Assembly: GCF_026914265.1 (NCBI RefSeq)
Contig: NC_069127.1
Span: 18,859,045-18,923,044, forward strand
Origin: Mya arenaria
Taxonomy: Eukaryota > Mollusca > Bivalvia > Myida > Myidae
DNA length: 64,000 nucleotides
Direction: 5' to 3'
Positions 44,160-54,958 of the stretch are shown here, one piece after another; the first letter of the stretch is position 1; the number at the start of each line of letters is the position of its first letter. The position numbers were made by a program, and so were the translations under genes. Under the pieces are notes generated by a model. That model saw nothing but the letters and a program-made list of their open reading frames with translations, was not told where the DNA came from and searched no databases.

Positions 44160-45071
44160 CTGTTAAAACAATAATAAAACAGCAGTGTGTAGTGTGTTGT
44201 AAGCACGAAGGTGCCACTGAATAGTGCAAAATATCCGCGAAATATCATATGACATTAATTCTGAATTCACCATCGCAAAAGATCATTTTTATATGTAGTC
44301 ATTTTTTTTTTAAAACAAACAAACAAAATAATTATCTTTCTTATATGAGATTCACTACGTCTTTATACATTACGTCTTTTCCCTCAAATATTGCTTTGAA
44401 TCATAAAACAGTTACCTGATTGTAATCCTTCTATGTCAGCAGGTGTCTGAATCCGTGAAATGGAGTTTGAGATAATGATTATTATACTGCAATAGAAGAT
44501 ATAAACACTCTTTCTGTGAACGAATAACGGACACGTTCACTAGTATCCATAACAACGCAAAGAAACGGATTCTTCTTCACAATATTCGGAAATAGTAGAT
44601 AGAGTCTGGCATTCATAGAACTGTTAAGGATGAAACTGAGATGATCGTTAAAACCGCTCGTTGTAAATCTTTGCCCGATTTTGTTTTATCATATTTTTAC
44701 AAAAAAACACAACATAATGCATTAAACAATCACTTTGTCAATGTATTCGGGAGTTCGAAGGCATTGGTGATAGTCGAGATAAATTATATGAGTAGTCTTA
44801 AAAAGTACGCGAAAAGCAATAAAAAATATAATATGCATCCGGAAAGACATTGTACATGGACATGTATAATAAAATTGTAATCCTCATATTACAACTGATG
44901 TCGGAATCGGAAAGTCGAGTTAAAATACATGTACAATGTCTGAAGGATGCATATTAATTATATATTGTTTTTCGCGCACTTTTCATCACTGTACTTCTCT
45001 CTTTAATTTCAAATAATTAGTTGAATAATTGGCATGAAAAATTCACTAAAAGAAAGAAAATCCCTTTGAAA
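44160..45071. other. 5' region of the collagen-like gene and flank
   Basis: A donor ATCAG|GTAACT (complement 44416/44415) marks an upstream exon on the minus strand. Its length and coding status could not be fixed. The rest is AT-rich, with the near-identical 'ATGCATCCGGAAAGACATTG' and an inverted relative at 44930-44955 forming a local hairpin. Confidence 0.4.
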
Positions 45072-45120
45072 AAGGTTGGGTATAAAAATTGACATTTTCC
45101 GTACCAAATCATAATAAAAG

Positions 45121-45153
45121 TCATCTTATCTTATCTTATCTTATCTTATCTTA
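45121..45153. repeat. CTTAT microsatellite
   Basis: About six tandem copies of CTTAT. Confidence 0.9.
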
Positions 45154-45630
45154 ATAATAACAACAAACAGCAATTAACAATTGACAGCTTATTAAATTCA
45201 CGTATTAAATACGTAATACGTTACATATTAAACTTGATACTGTTTGGATAGACACCGTATGAACAATATAATCATTAAAAAGAAACACAAAAAGGTGCAT
45301 CAAAAATAGCTCAAATTAATCAAGGATCAATAACAAACGTTCTCCCAGAATAAATAAGGTACTGCACGTTTGACACAAATTATTTTACTTTATTTCACGG
45401 AACCACTCCGTTAAAAATAGTAATAACCGTTTGAATTGCCTCTTTTGTAAATATTTTAACATTTGTTACCATTATTTGAAACCGATTTTTATCATTTGAA
45501 ATAATTAAATATGCAACGGGCGACATTTAATTGTTGCACAAAGTTAAGACGTATTATTTACAAATTGTATTGAAATTTTGAGTGCATTTCACAAAACAAT
45601 AACATTTTCATATTCCATATTGGCCAGTTA

Positions 45631-45911
45631 CGGTGGCAGAGAGGTGACATGTGTATGTTTTTATTCATCTCGTGCGCACGACATACTAAGTCGTAAGCAC
45701 GAGTTACTAAGTCGTGAGCACGAGATACTAAGTCGTGAGCACGAGATACTAAGTCGTGCGCACGAGATACTACGTCGTGTGCACGAGATACTATACCTTG
45801 TAGCTCTTGCGCACGACTTAGTAACTCATGCGCACGACATAGTATCTCGTGCGTACGACTTGGGTATGTCGTGCGCACGACTAAGTATCTCGTGTCACCT
45901 CTATGCCACCG
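45631..45911. mobile_element. MITE made of short palindromic tandem units, 281 bp
   Basis: The ends are inverted: CGGTGGCAGAGAGGTGACA on the left and CGGTGGCATAGAGGTGACA from the right, reverse complement. The interior is about ten copies of a 20-21-bp unit, TACTAAGTCGTGAGCACGAGA, in one direction on the left half and in the opposite direction on the right half. The whole can fold into one hairpin. Because the unit length is close to a multiple of 3 and free of stops, both strands stay open and read as SRAHELL/SREHEIL-type repeats. Confidence 0.9.
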
Positions 45912-46436
45912 CAGCCAGTCGTTAAATTTCCCGACTTTCTTTTCCGGAACTGTACGGAGATTTCCGTTGTTTTCCGTTGATGTGGATTTGGAATTTGTCC
46001 GGCCAGTCTTTTATACCCAACCTTGAAAAATCAAATTGATCTAGCAAAATATAGCAAAGCAAAACGATGCGTTTTTATTTCTAAATAACGGCACATGTTA
46101 AAATCTAACTCTTTTATTATCATTTTCAAAATTTAACAAACAAACAAATACTAAAACTTGCCGTTTTATTGGGCAAAACGACGAAACATGGTCCTGCCAC
46201 AAGTTGATCATCTTTGTATTTTAGGCCTGGCTTTTGCCCCTCCCCCCGTATCTGGCATGCATCTGTTCACGTCAGGTTCCCGAGTAACGTAAAAGTATAA
46301 GTGTGGCAACACGTAAACAAAGTCTCATATTGAATAGTAATCGTACAAAAAGGGTATTTGAAGTTATTTATAAATACGTTGACATCTTTTTGCAGAAGGT
46401 AAATGTGTTTTATCATATTTACATTTATCATACTGT

Positions 46437-46935
46437 ACACCAAGTTACTTCAAGTCCATCAAGTTACCTCATGTTCACCAAGTTACCCCATGTTCACCAA
46501 GTAACCTCATGTGAATCAAGTATTCTCATGTATACCATAATTACCCCATATACACCAAGTAACCTCATGGGAATCATGTAGCCTCATGTATACCAAATTA
46601 CCACATATATACACAAAGTAACCTCATGTACACGATGTTATCTTATGCCCACCAAGTAACCTCATGTACACCAAGCAACCTCATGTAAATCAAGTAGCCT
46701 CATGTTTACCAAATTACCTCATATATACCAAGTAATAGCACGTAGACGATGTTACCTCATGCTCACTAAGTAACCTCATTTACACCAAGTAACCTCATGT
46801 ACGCAAAGTAACCTCATGTGAATCAAGTAGCCTCATGTATACCAAATTACCTCATATAAACCAAGTAACAGCATGTACACGATGTTACCTCATGCTCACC
46901 AAGTAACCTCATGTACACTAAGTAACCTCATTCAC
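46437..46935. repeat. Satellite of an 18-19-bp unit with higher-order pattern
   Basis: The unit is ACCAAGTAACCTCATGTAC with many substitutions (TTACC for TAACC, TATACC, GAATCAAGTAGCC). Variants recur in the same order about every 110 bp (spacer types GTACACGATGTTAC and GTGAATCAAGTAGCC), showing a higher-order repeat. Confidence 0.88.
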
Positions 46936-46974
46936 TCACAGTAACATGTATCAATTATAAACTAAAAATGTGTC

Positions 46975-47622
46975 CATAGGACACGGATGCCCCTACTTCG
47001 GTTTTTTGTCACAGAAAATAAGCCATAATGATTTTTGAAGTATTTTTGGCAAAAAAGGGCCGTAACTCCTAAATGACTAAAGCGATTTCCATGACTATCG
47101 AACTTGATCAAGATATTATGGTCACAAACATGTGTTTAAAGTTTGGTGAGGATTGGACAAACAGTTTTCAAGAATTAGATCGGAAACAATCTTCGGGACG
47201 TATTTTTCAAGTCTTTTTTTGCAAATAAAGTGCCGTAACTCCTAAATGACAAAAGCGATTTCCATGGCTATCGAACTTGATCAAGATATTATGGTCACAA
47301 TCATGTATGTAAAGTTTGGTGAGGATTGGACACATACTTTTCAAGAATTAGATTGGAAACATATATTTTTGAAGTATTTTTGGCAAAAAAGGGCCGTAAC
47401 TCCTAAATGACTAAAGCGATTTCCATGACTATCGAACTTGATCAAGATATTATGGTCACAAACATGTGTTTAAAGTTTGGTGAGGATTGGACAAACGGTT
47501 TTCAAGAATTAGATCGGAAACAATCTTCGGGACGTACGTACGTACGTACGTACGGACGTACGTACGGACGTACGTACGGACAAGGGCAACCCTATATGCC
47601 GCCACTTTGTGGGGGCATAATA
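46975..47622. repeat. Modular dispersed repeat with three ~165-175-bp modules
   Basis: It opens with GGACACGGATGCCCCTACTT. Three modules start near 47030, 47203 and 47370 with 'TTTTTGGCAAAAAAGGGCCGT', 'AACTCCTAAATGACTAAAGC', 'TCGAACTTGATCAAGATATT' and 'GTTTGGTGAGGATTGGACA'. The end is a CGTACGTACGTACG run, then GGACAAGGGCAACCCTATA and the hairpin GCCGCCACTTTGTGGGGGC. Modules 1 and 3 are nearly identical, while module 2 is diverged. Confidence 0.8.
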
Positions 47623-47803
47623 AAAAGTGACAATAGCCCCAACACGTCCCTTTAACTAGTCAGCGATACAATGTTAAGGAAAATCAATGGGCATGATACT
47701 ATAAAACACAAGATTTGGTATTATACTAACCTTGTTCTACATAGTTTGTTCTCTTAGTTACAGACATTCATTGATAGTTCACGCCCTCCTCATGCGAAGC
47801 ATC

Positions 47804-48253
47804 ATCACGGTGGAGAACCCACTTGACTTATTTGGTAAAGTGCACGGCAACAAATGTCAACAAGTCTCGATTCAGGTAAGGTTTTTAAAGATAACTTTCT
47901 TAATATTTGGAGAATTTTTGTGAAATAAAGACCATAAACCCCACAATTAAGAGCTCTATCCACGGTAATAAAGAACTTTCTCTAATATCCCAAAGTTTTC
48001 CTGAAAATCTTGACCAACTGATTTCTCAGAGTTGAAATCTAAGGCAAAGTACACGGCTTTTGACAAATCTATCGCTTTACTTCGTGTTAGCCGTAAATAA
48101 TTCATACACACATCTTATTTTAAGAAAATTTTATGTATTTTAAAGTTTTCAGCGTGTATTGTTGAACTTCTTATAGTTATTTCCAAGGCGAAAATGAACT
48201 AAAACCAAATTGATAAAGTACACGGACATTTTAGGATGATAAAGTACACGGTC
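47804..48253 (+). repeat. Left arm of a large inverted repeat, about 450 bp
   Basis: It matches the reverse complement of 50573-51024 over essentially its whole length with only scattered differences (for example GGAGAACCCACTTGACTTAT against GGAGAACCCACGTGACTTAT). It contains three copies of AAAGTACACGG and a GATTCAG|GTAAGG splice-donor-like site. A small open frame precedes this site (ITVENPLDLFGKVHGNKCQQ). Confidence 0.93.
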
Positions 48254-49277
48254 ATTTTAGTTTATGTTTAAAAGTAGAGTGCGGTTTACAAACTAATAGT
48301 TATATAAGCATTTTCTATTCGTGACGTCAGAATGTATAGTGTTTAGTTTTTATTTAAGTTGTATCAATAAATTTTGCATTATAACGCACACCTAAACAAC
48401 TAAATATTTAGAAATCATATTTAATGAGGAGTTGAAAGATAGTCTATGGGATAATTTAAGAGAAAGTCTGCCATTATAAGTTCGATTACTTTTGAATATA
48501 CAGATCAATACAGAATCATACATACATTTCTTCAAAAATCAGATAGTTTTACTTATAAATTATAATCTGGGTCGATAGTTTTACTTATAAATTTTAATCT
48601 GGACTGACTGCGAATAAAACATATCAGTAGTTAGCGACCCGTTTGTGGTGATTATAAATTTCATGAATGTTCCTATTTTGATGTGATATAAAACAATAAA
48701 ATAGGCACATCACAATTAGTTTATACATATTTCCACATTTAAAGCATATTGTTCATACCTTTCAGTTAACGCTGAATCTTTTATTTGGTTCAGTCTGAAC
48801 AAATATTATCTGATCTACATCAGTAAAACTGCGGTCGTTCGAACAATACAGACAGGAATTCATTGTAAAGATGGACGCTCGGAGTTAGATGGGAAACAGC
48901 AAGGAGGAATGAGAGCACACTATATTACCAACTTACAGGCTAGGACTAAGACTTGAACATCTAGATAAGAGCTGAGCATGGAACATTAGAATGTTCTAGA
49001 CTAAAGGCTGAAATGTGATTACAAAATAATTGTGTTTCAAAGCTTGCTGAATTATATAAGATACATGCAGTTAAGAGTTTATTGGACATCAATTGGAAAA
49101 TGACAACAATGCATCTCTAAACCTTGTGAAAATGTTTTATGCTCAATCCGTTTTCATATTAATTTTACACAGCAATTTTTTCAGTACTGTAAGACAAACG
49201 AACATTTTGAAAGAGCACCATTTGGTAACAGTACGTTTTGCTATTTATCTTAATAAAATGTTAAACTCATCAAAACG
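48254..49277. other. Inner spacer of the inverted-repeat region
   Basis: No coding signal was seen. There is a short local duplication, 'GATAGTTTTACTTATAAATT', at 48542 and 48574. Confidence 0.4.
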
Positions 49278-50075
49278 TTATTTTAACTCGGCAACATACT
49301 GGAATGCACTTCTAACTAGACCATTGTGATCTTTCAATATGTCCTGATTAGGTGTGTTTCGCCTTAACGTGCCTTCTGAGTCCAGATTTAAACTTGAATC
49401 CTGAGCGACCTGTAGACATTTGTGACGTGTCATTCCCCTGTGTCTAGTAGAAATCTGGTCACTGAGATTGGTCGTGTAACCCAATTTGAACCCACACACA
49501 TCACAGGTTAGCTTCAATTGGCCGCTTTCGCGTCTTTCGTGTATCTTTAAGTCTTGCAAGAGCAGTTTTGCCACAATATTTGCAAACGTGCAACTTTGTC
49601 TCGCCGTGATTGCTGCACCTATAAAAAAGTCATGTACTGTCACAAGTTAGCGAGAAATGCTGGCAATGTCAGTACTTGAATATAATTTTAAAAACAACAC
49701 TATATTGCTGCTTCGCAATCAGTGTTTGATCGTGTAATCAGCATCATAAAACTAAACGACCCTGTCCACTGAAACACGAACCACATTATTATGTGAAAAA
49801 CGCAACCCCTAAAAATACGTTGAAAACACAGTCAGACGACGGCAAATCTTAACCTCTTCACGAGGGGAGTCATAATAAAAGTATAACTGTTATTCTTATT
49901 TCTCTGCGAAAAAATAAAGCTAAAAACTAACCTGTGTCTGTGTAAACACTTTCCCACAAAAACGATGGCAATTGACCAGAATGCCTTCTATCGTGGTCTA
50001 CTAGATGTTGATTTTTTATTTTGAAATGCCATTCTGCATTCTTTGCATATAGAATCATATTCATATTCTGAAATG
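49278..50075 (-). pseudogene. Decayed C2H2 zinc-finger locus between inverted arms
   Basis: Two exon-like pieces are seen on the minus strand. Complement 49932-50075 follows a TTTCATTTCAG and has a Cys pair (ICKECRMAFQNK), a shifted LVDHDRRHSGQ and a CHRFCGKVFTQ. Complement 49278-49643 contains HGETKLHVCKYCGKT in one frame and LKIHERRESG-like and LTCDVCGFKLGYTTNLSD..TRH in another. Together these resemble three or four classical C2H2 fingers with 'H-GE-K'-like linkers, but the frame changes several times and the His pairs are irregular. It is therefore likely a dead zinc-finger gene or the dead coding part of a mobile unit bounded by the inverted arms. Confidence 0.6.
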
Positions 50076-50572
50076 AAACAAATGTCACAAAATCATAAGT
50101 CTATCAAATCAGCTAGCAATCGAAGACATTAAAAGTACAAGAACACTTTCCTTTCTCAAAATTGACAAAATGAAGAGTTATTAAGCAGTTATGTGTAACT
50201 GTTTACCATGTATAATGAATACAAACACGTTTTACATATACGATACGAAAAAGATTAGGAACCCCTTTACAAAAACTTCAAGCCCTTTATATGTCAATTG
50301 CGAATATACTGTTAAAATACGGGACTGAATTTTAGTGTTATAACACATGTTTCCATGATTCATGAAAATGAGCCCATCATTTAGGCGACGCCGTCGGTTT
50401 AACTGTTAAAACGCGTTCATTCTTTCATTGCCACTCCATTACAATGAGTCTTTTCAAACATGGAGCAATGTTCAATAATGAATTTGAAGAATAGAAATAA
50501 TAAATAAATTTATAATAACTCGTTTTAACACCAGTCAGTGAAATAATGAATATATACACTGAAGGTTGTAAA

Positions 50573-51024
50573 CGACCGTGTACTTTATCAAACCTAAAAT
50601 GTCCGTGTACTTTATCAATTTGGTTTTAGTTCATTTTCGCCTTGGAAATAACTATAAGAAGTTCAACAATACACGCTGAAAACTTTAAAATACATAAAAT
50701 TTGCTTAAAATAAGATGTGTGTATGAATTATTTACGGCTAACACGAAGTAAAGCGATAGATTTGTCAAAAGCCGTGTACTTTGCCTTAGATTTCAACTCT
50801 AAGAAATCAGTTGGTCAAGATTTTCAGGAAAACTTTGGGATATTAGAGAAAGTTCTTTATTACCGTGGATAGAGCTCTTAATTGTGGGGTTTATGGTCTT
50901 TATTTCACAAAAATCCTCCAAATATTAAGAAAGTTATCTTTAAAAACCTTACCTGAATCGAGACTTGTTGACATTTGTTGCCGTGCACTTTACCAAATAA
51001 GTCACGTGGGTTCTCCACCGTGAT
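50573..51024 (-). repeat. Right arm of the large inverted repeat, about 450 bp
   Basis: Reverse-complement partner of 47804-48253. Similarity stops abruptly at 51024, next to ATCACGGTGGAGAACCCA (minus-strand wording), and at 50573 near ACCGTGTACTTTATCA. The ~2.3 kb between the arms is single-copy apart from the zinc-finger remnants. Confidence 0.93.
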
Positions 51025-52074
51025 CTTGCAAGGTCATCAATTTTTCAAAGAATATGACCGCAGTATGGTAGGTTTTCACGATTAAATACTGCTTTCAGTG
51101 TGTTCCAGCAGCGGACCCTAAATTTAACCTAGGAATAGGGCAGTTGGTGATTTTCGATCGGCGACCAGAATTTTTCTTAGATAATAAAATGGAAATAATT
51201 TTCTTATATTTTTACTTTTTTAGTCAATATCAAAACGTTCAGACAGACAAACAGACAGACAGACAGACATATTTTTATGATTAGTACAGTGTAAACGCTA
51301 CAATGTAACGCTACAATGTAAACTATCAACAACACATGTCTACAATATATTACGTCAAAGGAAAGACTAGTTACTCAACCAGGTTTTGTAAAAGAGAATG
51401 GAGTTTAAACGAGCGACCTAATTGTAATGGCAATTGTTGCCCTGTTGTATGTTTGCCGGTACTCTCACATAAAAGACACAACATGCCTTTTATTTTAAAT
51501 TTATTTTGAAGATAAACAAGCTCAAACTTACACAATAAAATCACAAACTAAAACTAGAAAGCAATATCTTCTATTTCAGTCTTTTGTTTTCTAAAGTGTT
51601 TTCCAGAATGAAAGTATAATTTACATATTTTTTTTGTAATATATAGCTGATGTTTCAAATCTTATATATGGGCTCCGGCAATAAACAAATATTGACTTTT
51701 GAACAGTGTCAGTTTCTTTGGGTTCTAAAGTGTGTATTCTCTTCTATCAACCGTTGTCCTGAAACCAAAATAAAACAGGTTCAACTTTCCATTAGGAATG
51801 CATTTAATAAAACATTTCTAAACAAATGGTCATACAAGCATCTTTAACTTTAGTTTATGTTCATATTCGATGTCAAGATGAAATATCCCTTTATGTCATG
51901 GCAGTTCAACTGAACAACGACATGATCGCGGAAAAGTACAACTTTGCCCGAATATAGTTTGTGCGATCCACACATGCTATCGGTACCAACCACCGAGCCT
52001 TGGTAAGATGCACATATCTAGCACCTTCTAGCCCTGACTTGCAGCTTGGACTGAAGTATTCCAGCATCATTTTG
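51025..52074. other. Non-coding, with a CAGA microsatellite
   Basis: A CAGA/CAAA microsatellite lies at 51241-51269. The rest is AT-rich without recognised exons. The minus frame at 51906-52163 overlaps the uncertain 3' end of the next gene. Confidence 0.45.
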
Positions 52075-54958
52075 TTATAATAAAAATAATGCACCAAACT
52101 CACCATGACATAGTTGTTGCATATACGTGTCTGGCATGGAAGTATACCCAAATAACAATACACAACTCATAATATCCTGGCTACATCTACTTGTCTGGAA
52201 TAATCTGATCGTGCCTCTCAGCTGATAGAGAAAAAAATAAGTATACTCTACTGCCTTAATTCAATCTTATTTCCCAGCCACAAATTAAGAATAGTTTTCC
52301 AAAAATAATAATACCAAGCTAACCATATTATCCTGGTTACATCTGCGTGTCTGGCATTTTCTAGCCTTGGCCTTTCTCTCGGCGAGGAAGTCTTCTCGAA
52401 TGATTTCAGCAATCAGCTGGTCCTCCGACTGAGTGTAAGTAATCTGAAAGGAAATCATCTTTAGTAATATTTTGAAAAAATCAACATAGTTTTAGCATAC
52501 TGATTATAGCATTAGATTGCTTTCAAACTCATTTTTCGCTGGATCCTTTATGATTTTGCATGAACGTTGGTATATAAATCATGTATACTACAATAAACAT
52601 GTTAGAATGTTGTTGCATGGAATATTAACACAGTCAATTTTTCTATCAGTCTCCTTGACCAAAACCATTTTAGAAATTACAATCGAAATTGGGGCACAAA
52701 TGCGAATATAAGAAGGGTCGTTCTTTGATTAAATAATAATTACTACATTTATGGCATTAACTTTCGTTCCCTCCTCCACAGCAGACGCCTCACTCCTGTT
52801 ATCTTGTTGGTCATCACTAGCATTAGCATTAGCAAGTTTCCAATTTTGCAGTTTCCTCGCTTTTTGTTTCCGTTCGTTGATGAAATCATCATGGAGTATA
52901 CCAGCAATGAGTTCCTTTTCACTTGCCGTATAGGTTACCTACAGAACATGTAATGTATCAATAAAATCTGACGACGAAATAAACAATAAACTTTACTCGG
53001 TCTATGTAATAATTATTATTTTACTGATAATAACCTTTGCATCCTCCTCCCTAGCAGACGCCTCAGTCCGGTCATCTTCTTGCTCATCTGTCTTCTCATC
53101 CTCGGCTCTCCTGGCAAGTTTCCAATTTTGCAGTTTCCTCGCTTTTTGTTTCCTTTCGTTGATGAAATCATCATGGAGTATACCAGCAATGAGTTCCTTT
53201 TCACTTGCCGTATAGGTTACCTACAGAACATGTAATGTTTCAATAAAATCTGACGACGAAATAAACAATAAACTTTACTTGGTCTATGTAATAATTATTA
53301 TTTTACTGATAACTAACCTTTGCGTCCTCCTCCCTAGCAGACGCCTCAGTCCGGTCATCTTCTTGCTCATCTGTCTTCTCATCCTCGGCTCTCCTGGCAA
53401 GTTTCCAATTTTGCAGTTTCCTCGCTTTTTGTTTCCTTTCGTTGATGAAATCATCATGGAGTATACTAGCAATGAGTTCTTTTTCATTTGCCGTATATAT
53501 CACCTTCAGAACATGTAATGTATAATGTAAATAAATATAATCTGACGTAAATGTGCTCAATATACTTTTTCAACAACAATAGTGACACACCCGAATGCAT
53601 AAATTTAGTTTTTATTTTATGCGCTGTGAAACTGGCACTTCAAATTTAGCGGTTTGTAAAGTGATACTTTTACATTGATTTGTATCGGGGATCTATTGAT
53701 GTTGTCGAGACTTAAATCTTAAATCAGACTCCACCGGGGATTAGGGCGGAGTTAACACCACCACTACGCAAGGCATCGAACATCGGAATGTCAATTTCAT
53801 TTGAAAAAAAAAACAGAAGTATTTAGTGCCAACATAATTTAAACAAGAGTTACCGCATCGTCGGGTTGAGAAGCTTTGCTCTCTCGTGTGGTCTTTCTCA
53901 TTTTCTTCTTGGCAGGCCCACATGAGACCTGAAACCAATAAGGACATCAGGATAAAGTTTTATAATATATACTTAGTTAATGCTTACATACCAATGAAAA
54001 CAGTTACGGATACGTGGCGCATCCAGCTACTTACACATTTCCAAGCAAACTTATATGTCGAACAAACGCATAAAACTCACCACCCCAATTAACTTCGAAA
54101 TGATTCAGTAGTGACCCCGTTAGACTTCAAAAAGTAAATAATGCCTTAACATACTGCTTTTGAGGATCCTTTTGCCTGAAGTGGGGGTAGCCGTCTTGGG
54201 GTGACGGCAAGGTTAGAAGGCTTATCGTCAAAGGTGACGTCAAACGCCACACCGCTTATGGCCACTTTGGCATCCTGACCTAAATGAGTAAGTATGACGT
54301 CCAACATTAACCAACTTTTATCTTCTCAATCAATTTCAGTAAAAGGTCATTTAAAACCGTGAGCTTTTAAAAAGTTTCAGAGTTGTTTTAACTGCATGGC
54401 GTGTTGCTGTTTATTCAACCTATTTTAAAGGAACTACTCACTAAAATTATAGATATGATATAAGTGTTCATTGCTAAGAAACAATCGCATGGTCGGCTAA
54501 GTTACCGTGCAAGTGTCCCGGGGTCATGGGTTCGAACCCGGGACACAGGTTTTGTCCATGGTTTGTTTAATAAAAATGTTTGTATGCATTGGTATCTAGC
54601 ATCGGATGTAGGAAAATGTATTTCTGACAAACTTTGCATAAATTATATCATTATGGATAATTTGTTATCATTGGCGTTTTGTTAACATTCATAAAGTAAG
54701 TTAAATGGACTATTACATATACATTTCATATATTATATTCAATATTAAAGATACAAATTGATTTAAATACACACCTTTGTCAAGGTCGCCAACCATTGCT
54801 TCGCCCTTCTTCAACGCCTCTTCCATGTCGCGATATTTCACCGCTCTCGGCGATGCACGGAACTGAGTATTTGACGAAATAATGACAGAAACGTCATCGT
54901 TACTTTGGCTCGGATCAGGAGCAACTTTGTTACTCTTTTTCCCAAAACAATTTCCCAT
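52075..54958 (-). CDS. Gene with acylated-type N-terminus and tandemly duplicated exons, family unknown
   Basis: Complement exons are 54775-54958, 54155-54279, 53854-53928, 53318-53503, 53035-53220, 52762-52938 and 52324-52443, then probably 52075-52221; phases fit throughout and would give about 399 aa. The start MGNCFGKKSNK has Gly2 and Cys4 plus basic residues, the usual pattern for N-myristoylation with palmitoylation, so plasma-membrane attachment is likely. Exon 2 has VAISGVAFDVTFDD, which faintly recalls the SG-AFE(L/V) segment after the palmitoylated head of SCG10-type stathmins; I do not rely on it. Exons 4, 5 and 6 encode the same 62-residue unit (YTASEKELIAGILHDDFINE then RKQKARKLQNWKLARRAED). 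Exon 7 is an older relative (ITYTQSEDQLIAEIIREDFL AERKAKARK). The units are highly charged and helical, and every repeated exon is phase 0-0. The last exon is least certain, and GT sites in it offer alternatives. Confidence 0.65.
54490..54556 (+). mobile_element. Degenerate tRNA-like SINE fragment
   Basis: A perfect B-box-like GGGTTCGAACCCGGGACAC stem-loop is preceded by GTCGGCTAAGTTACCGTGCAAG. The A box is poor. It lies in intron 1 of the acylated-type gene, opposite strand. Confidence 0.35.

Larger units (their letters stand above)
45072..46024. mobile_element. Outer TIR pair of a candidate ~950-bp element
   Basis: AAGGTTGGGTATAAAA at 45072-45087 occurs in reverse complement at 46009-46024. 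Weaker similarity continues inwards (TTGACATTTTCCGTACCAAAT against GGACAAATTCCAAATCC). The interior holds a CTTAT microsatellite and the smaller palindromic element at 45631-45911. Confidence 0.45.

Noticed and set aside
45558-45925. Opposing 106- and 115-codon frames with SRAHEL repeats
   Set aside because: Both come from the same palindromic MITE and lack splice or family support.
47407-47655. 82-codon frame with RTYGRTYG repeat
   Set aside because: It is a translation of the CGTACGTA microsatellite at the end of a modular repeat.
52075-54958. Calling this gene stathmin
   Set aside because: Only a short SG-AF-V-like segment and an acylated head are reminiscent. The stathmin helical domain (EEIQKKLEAAEERRK type) is not found.
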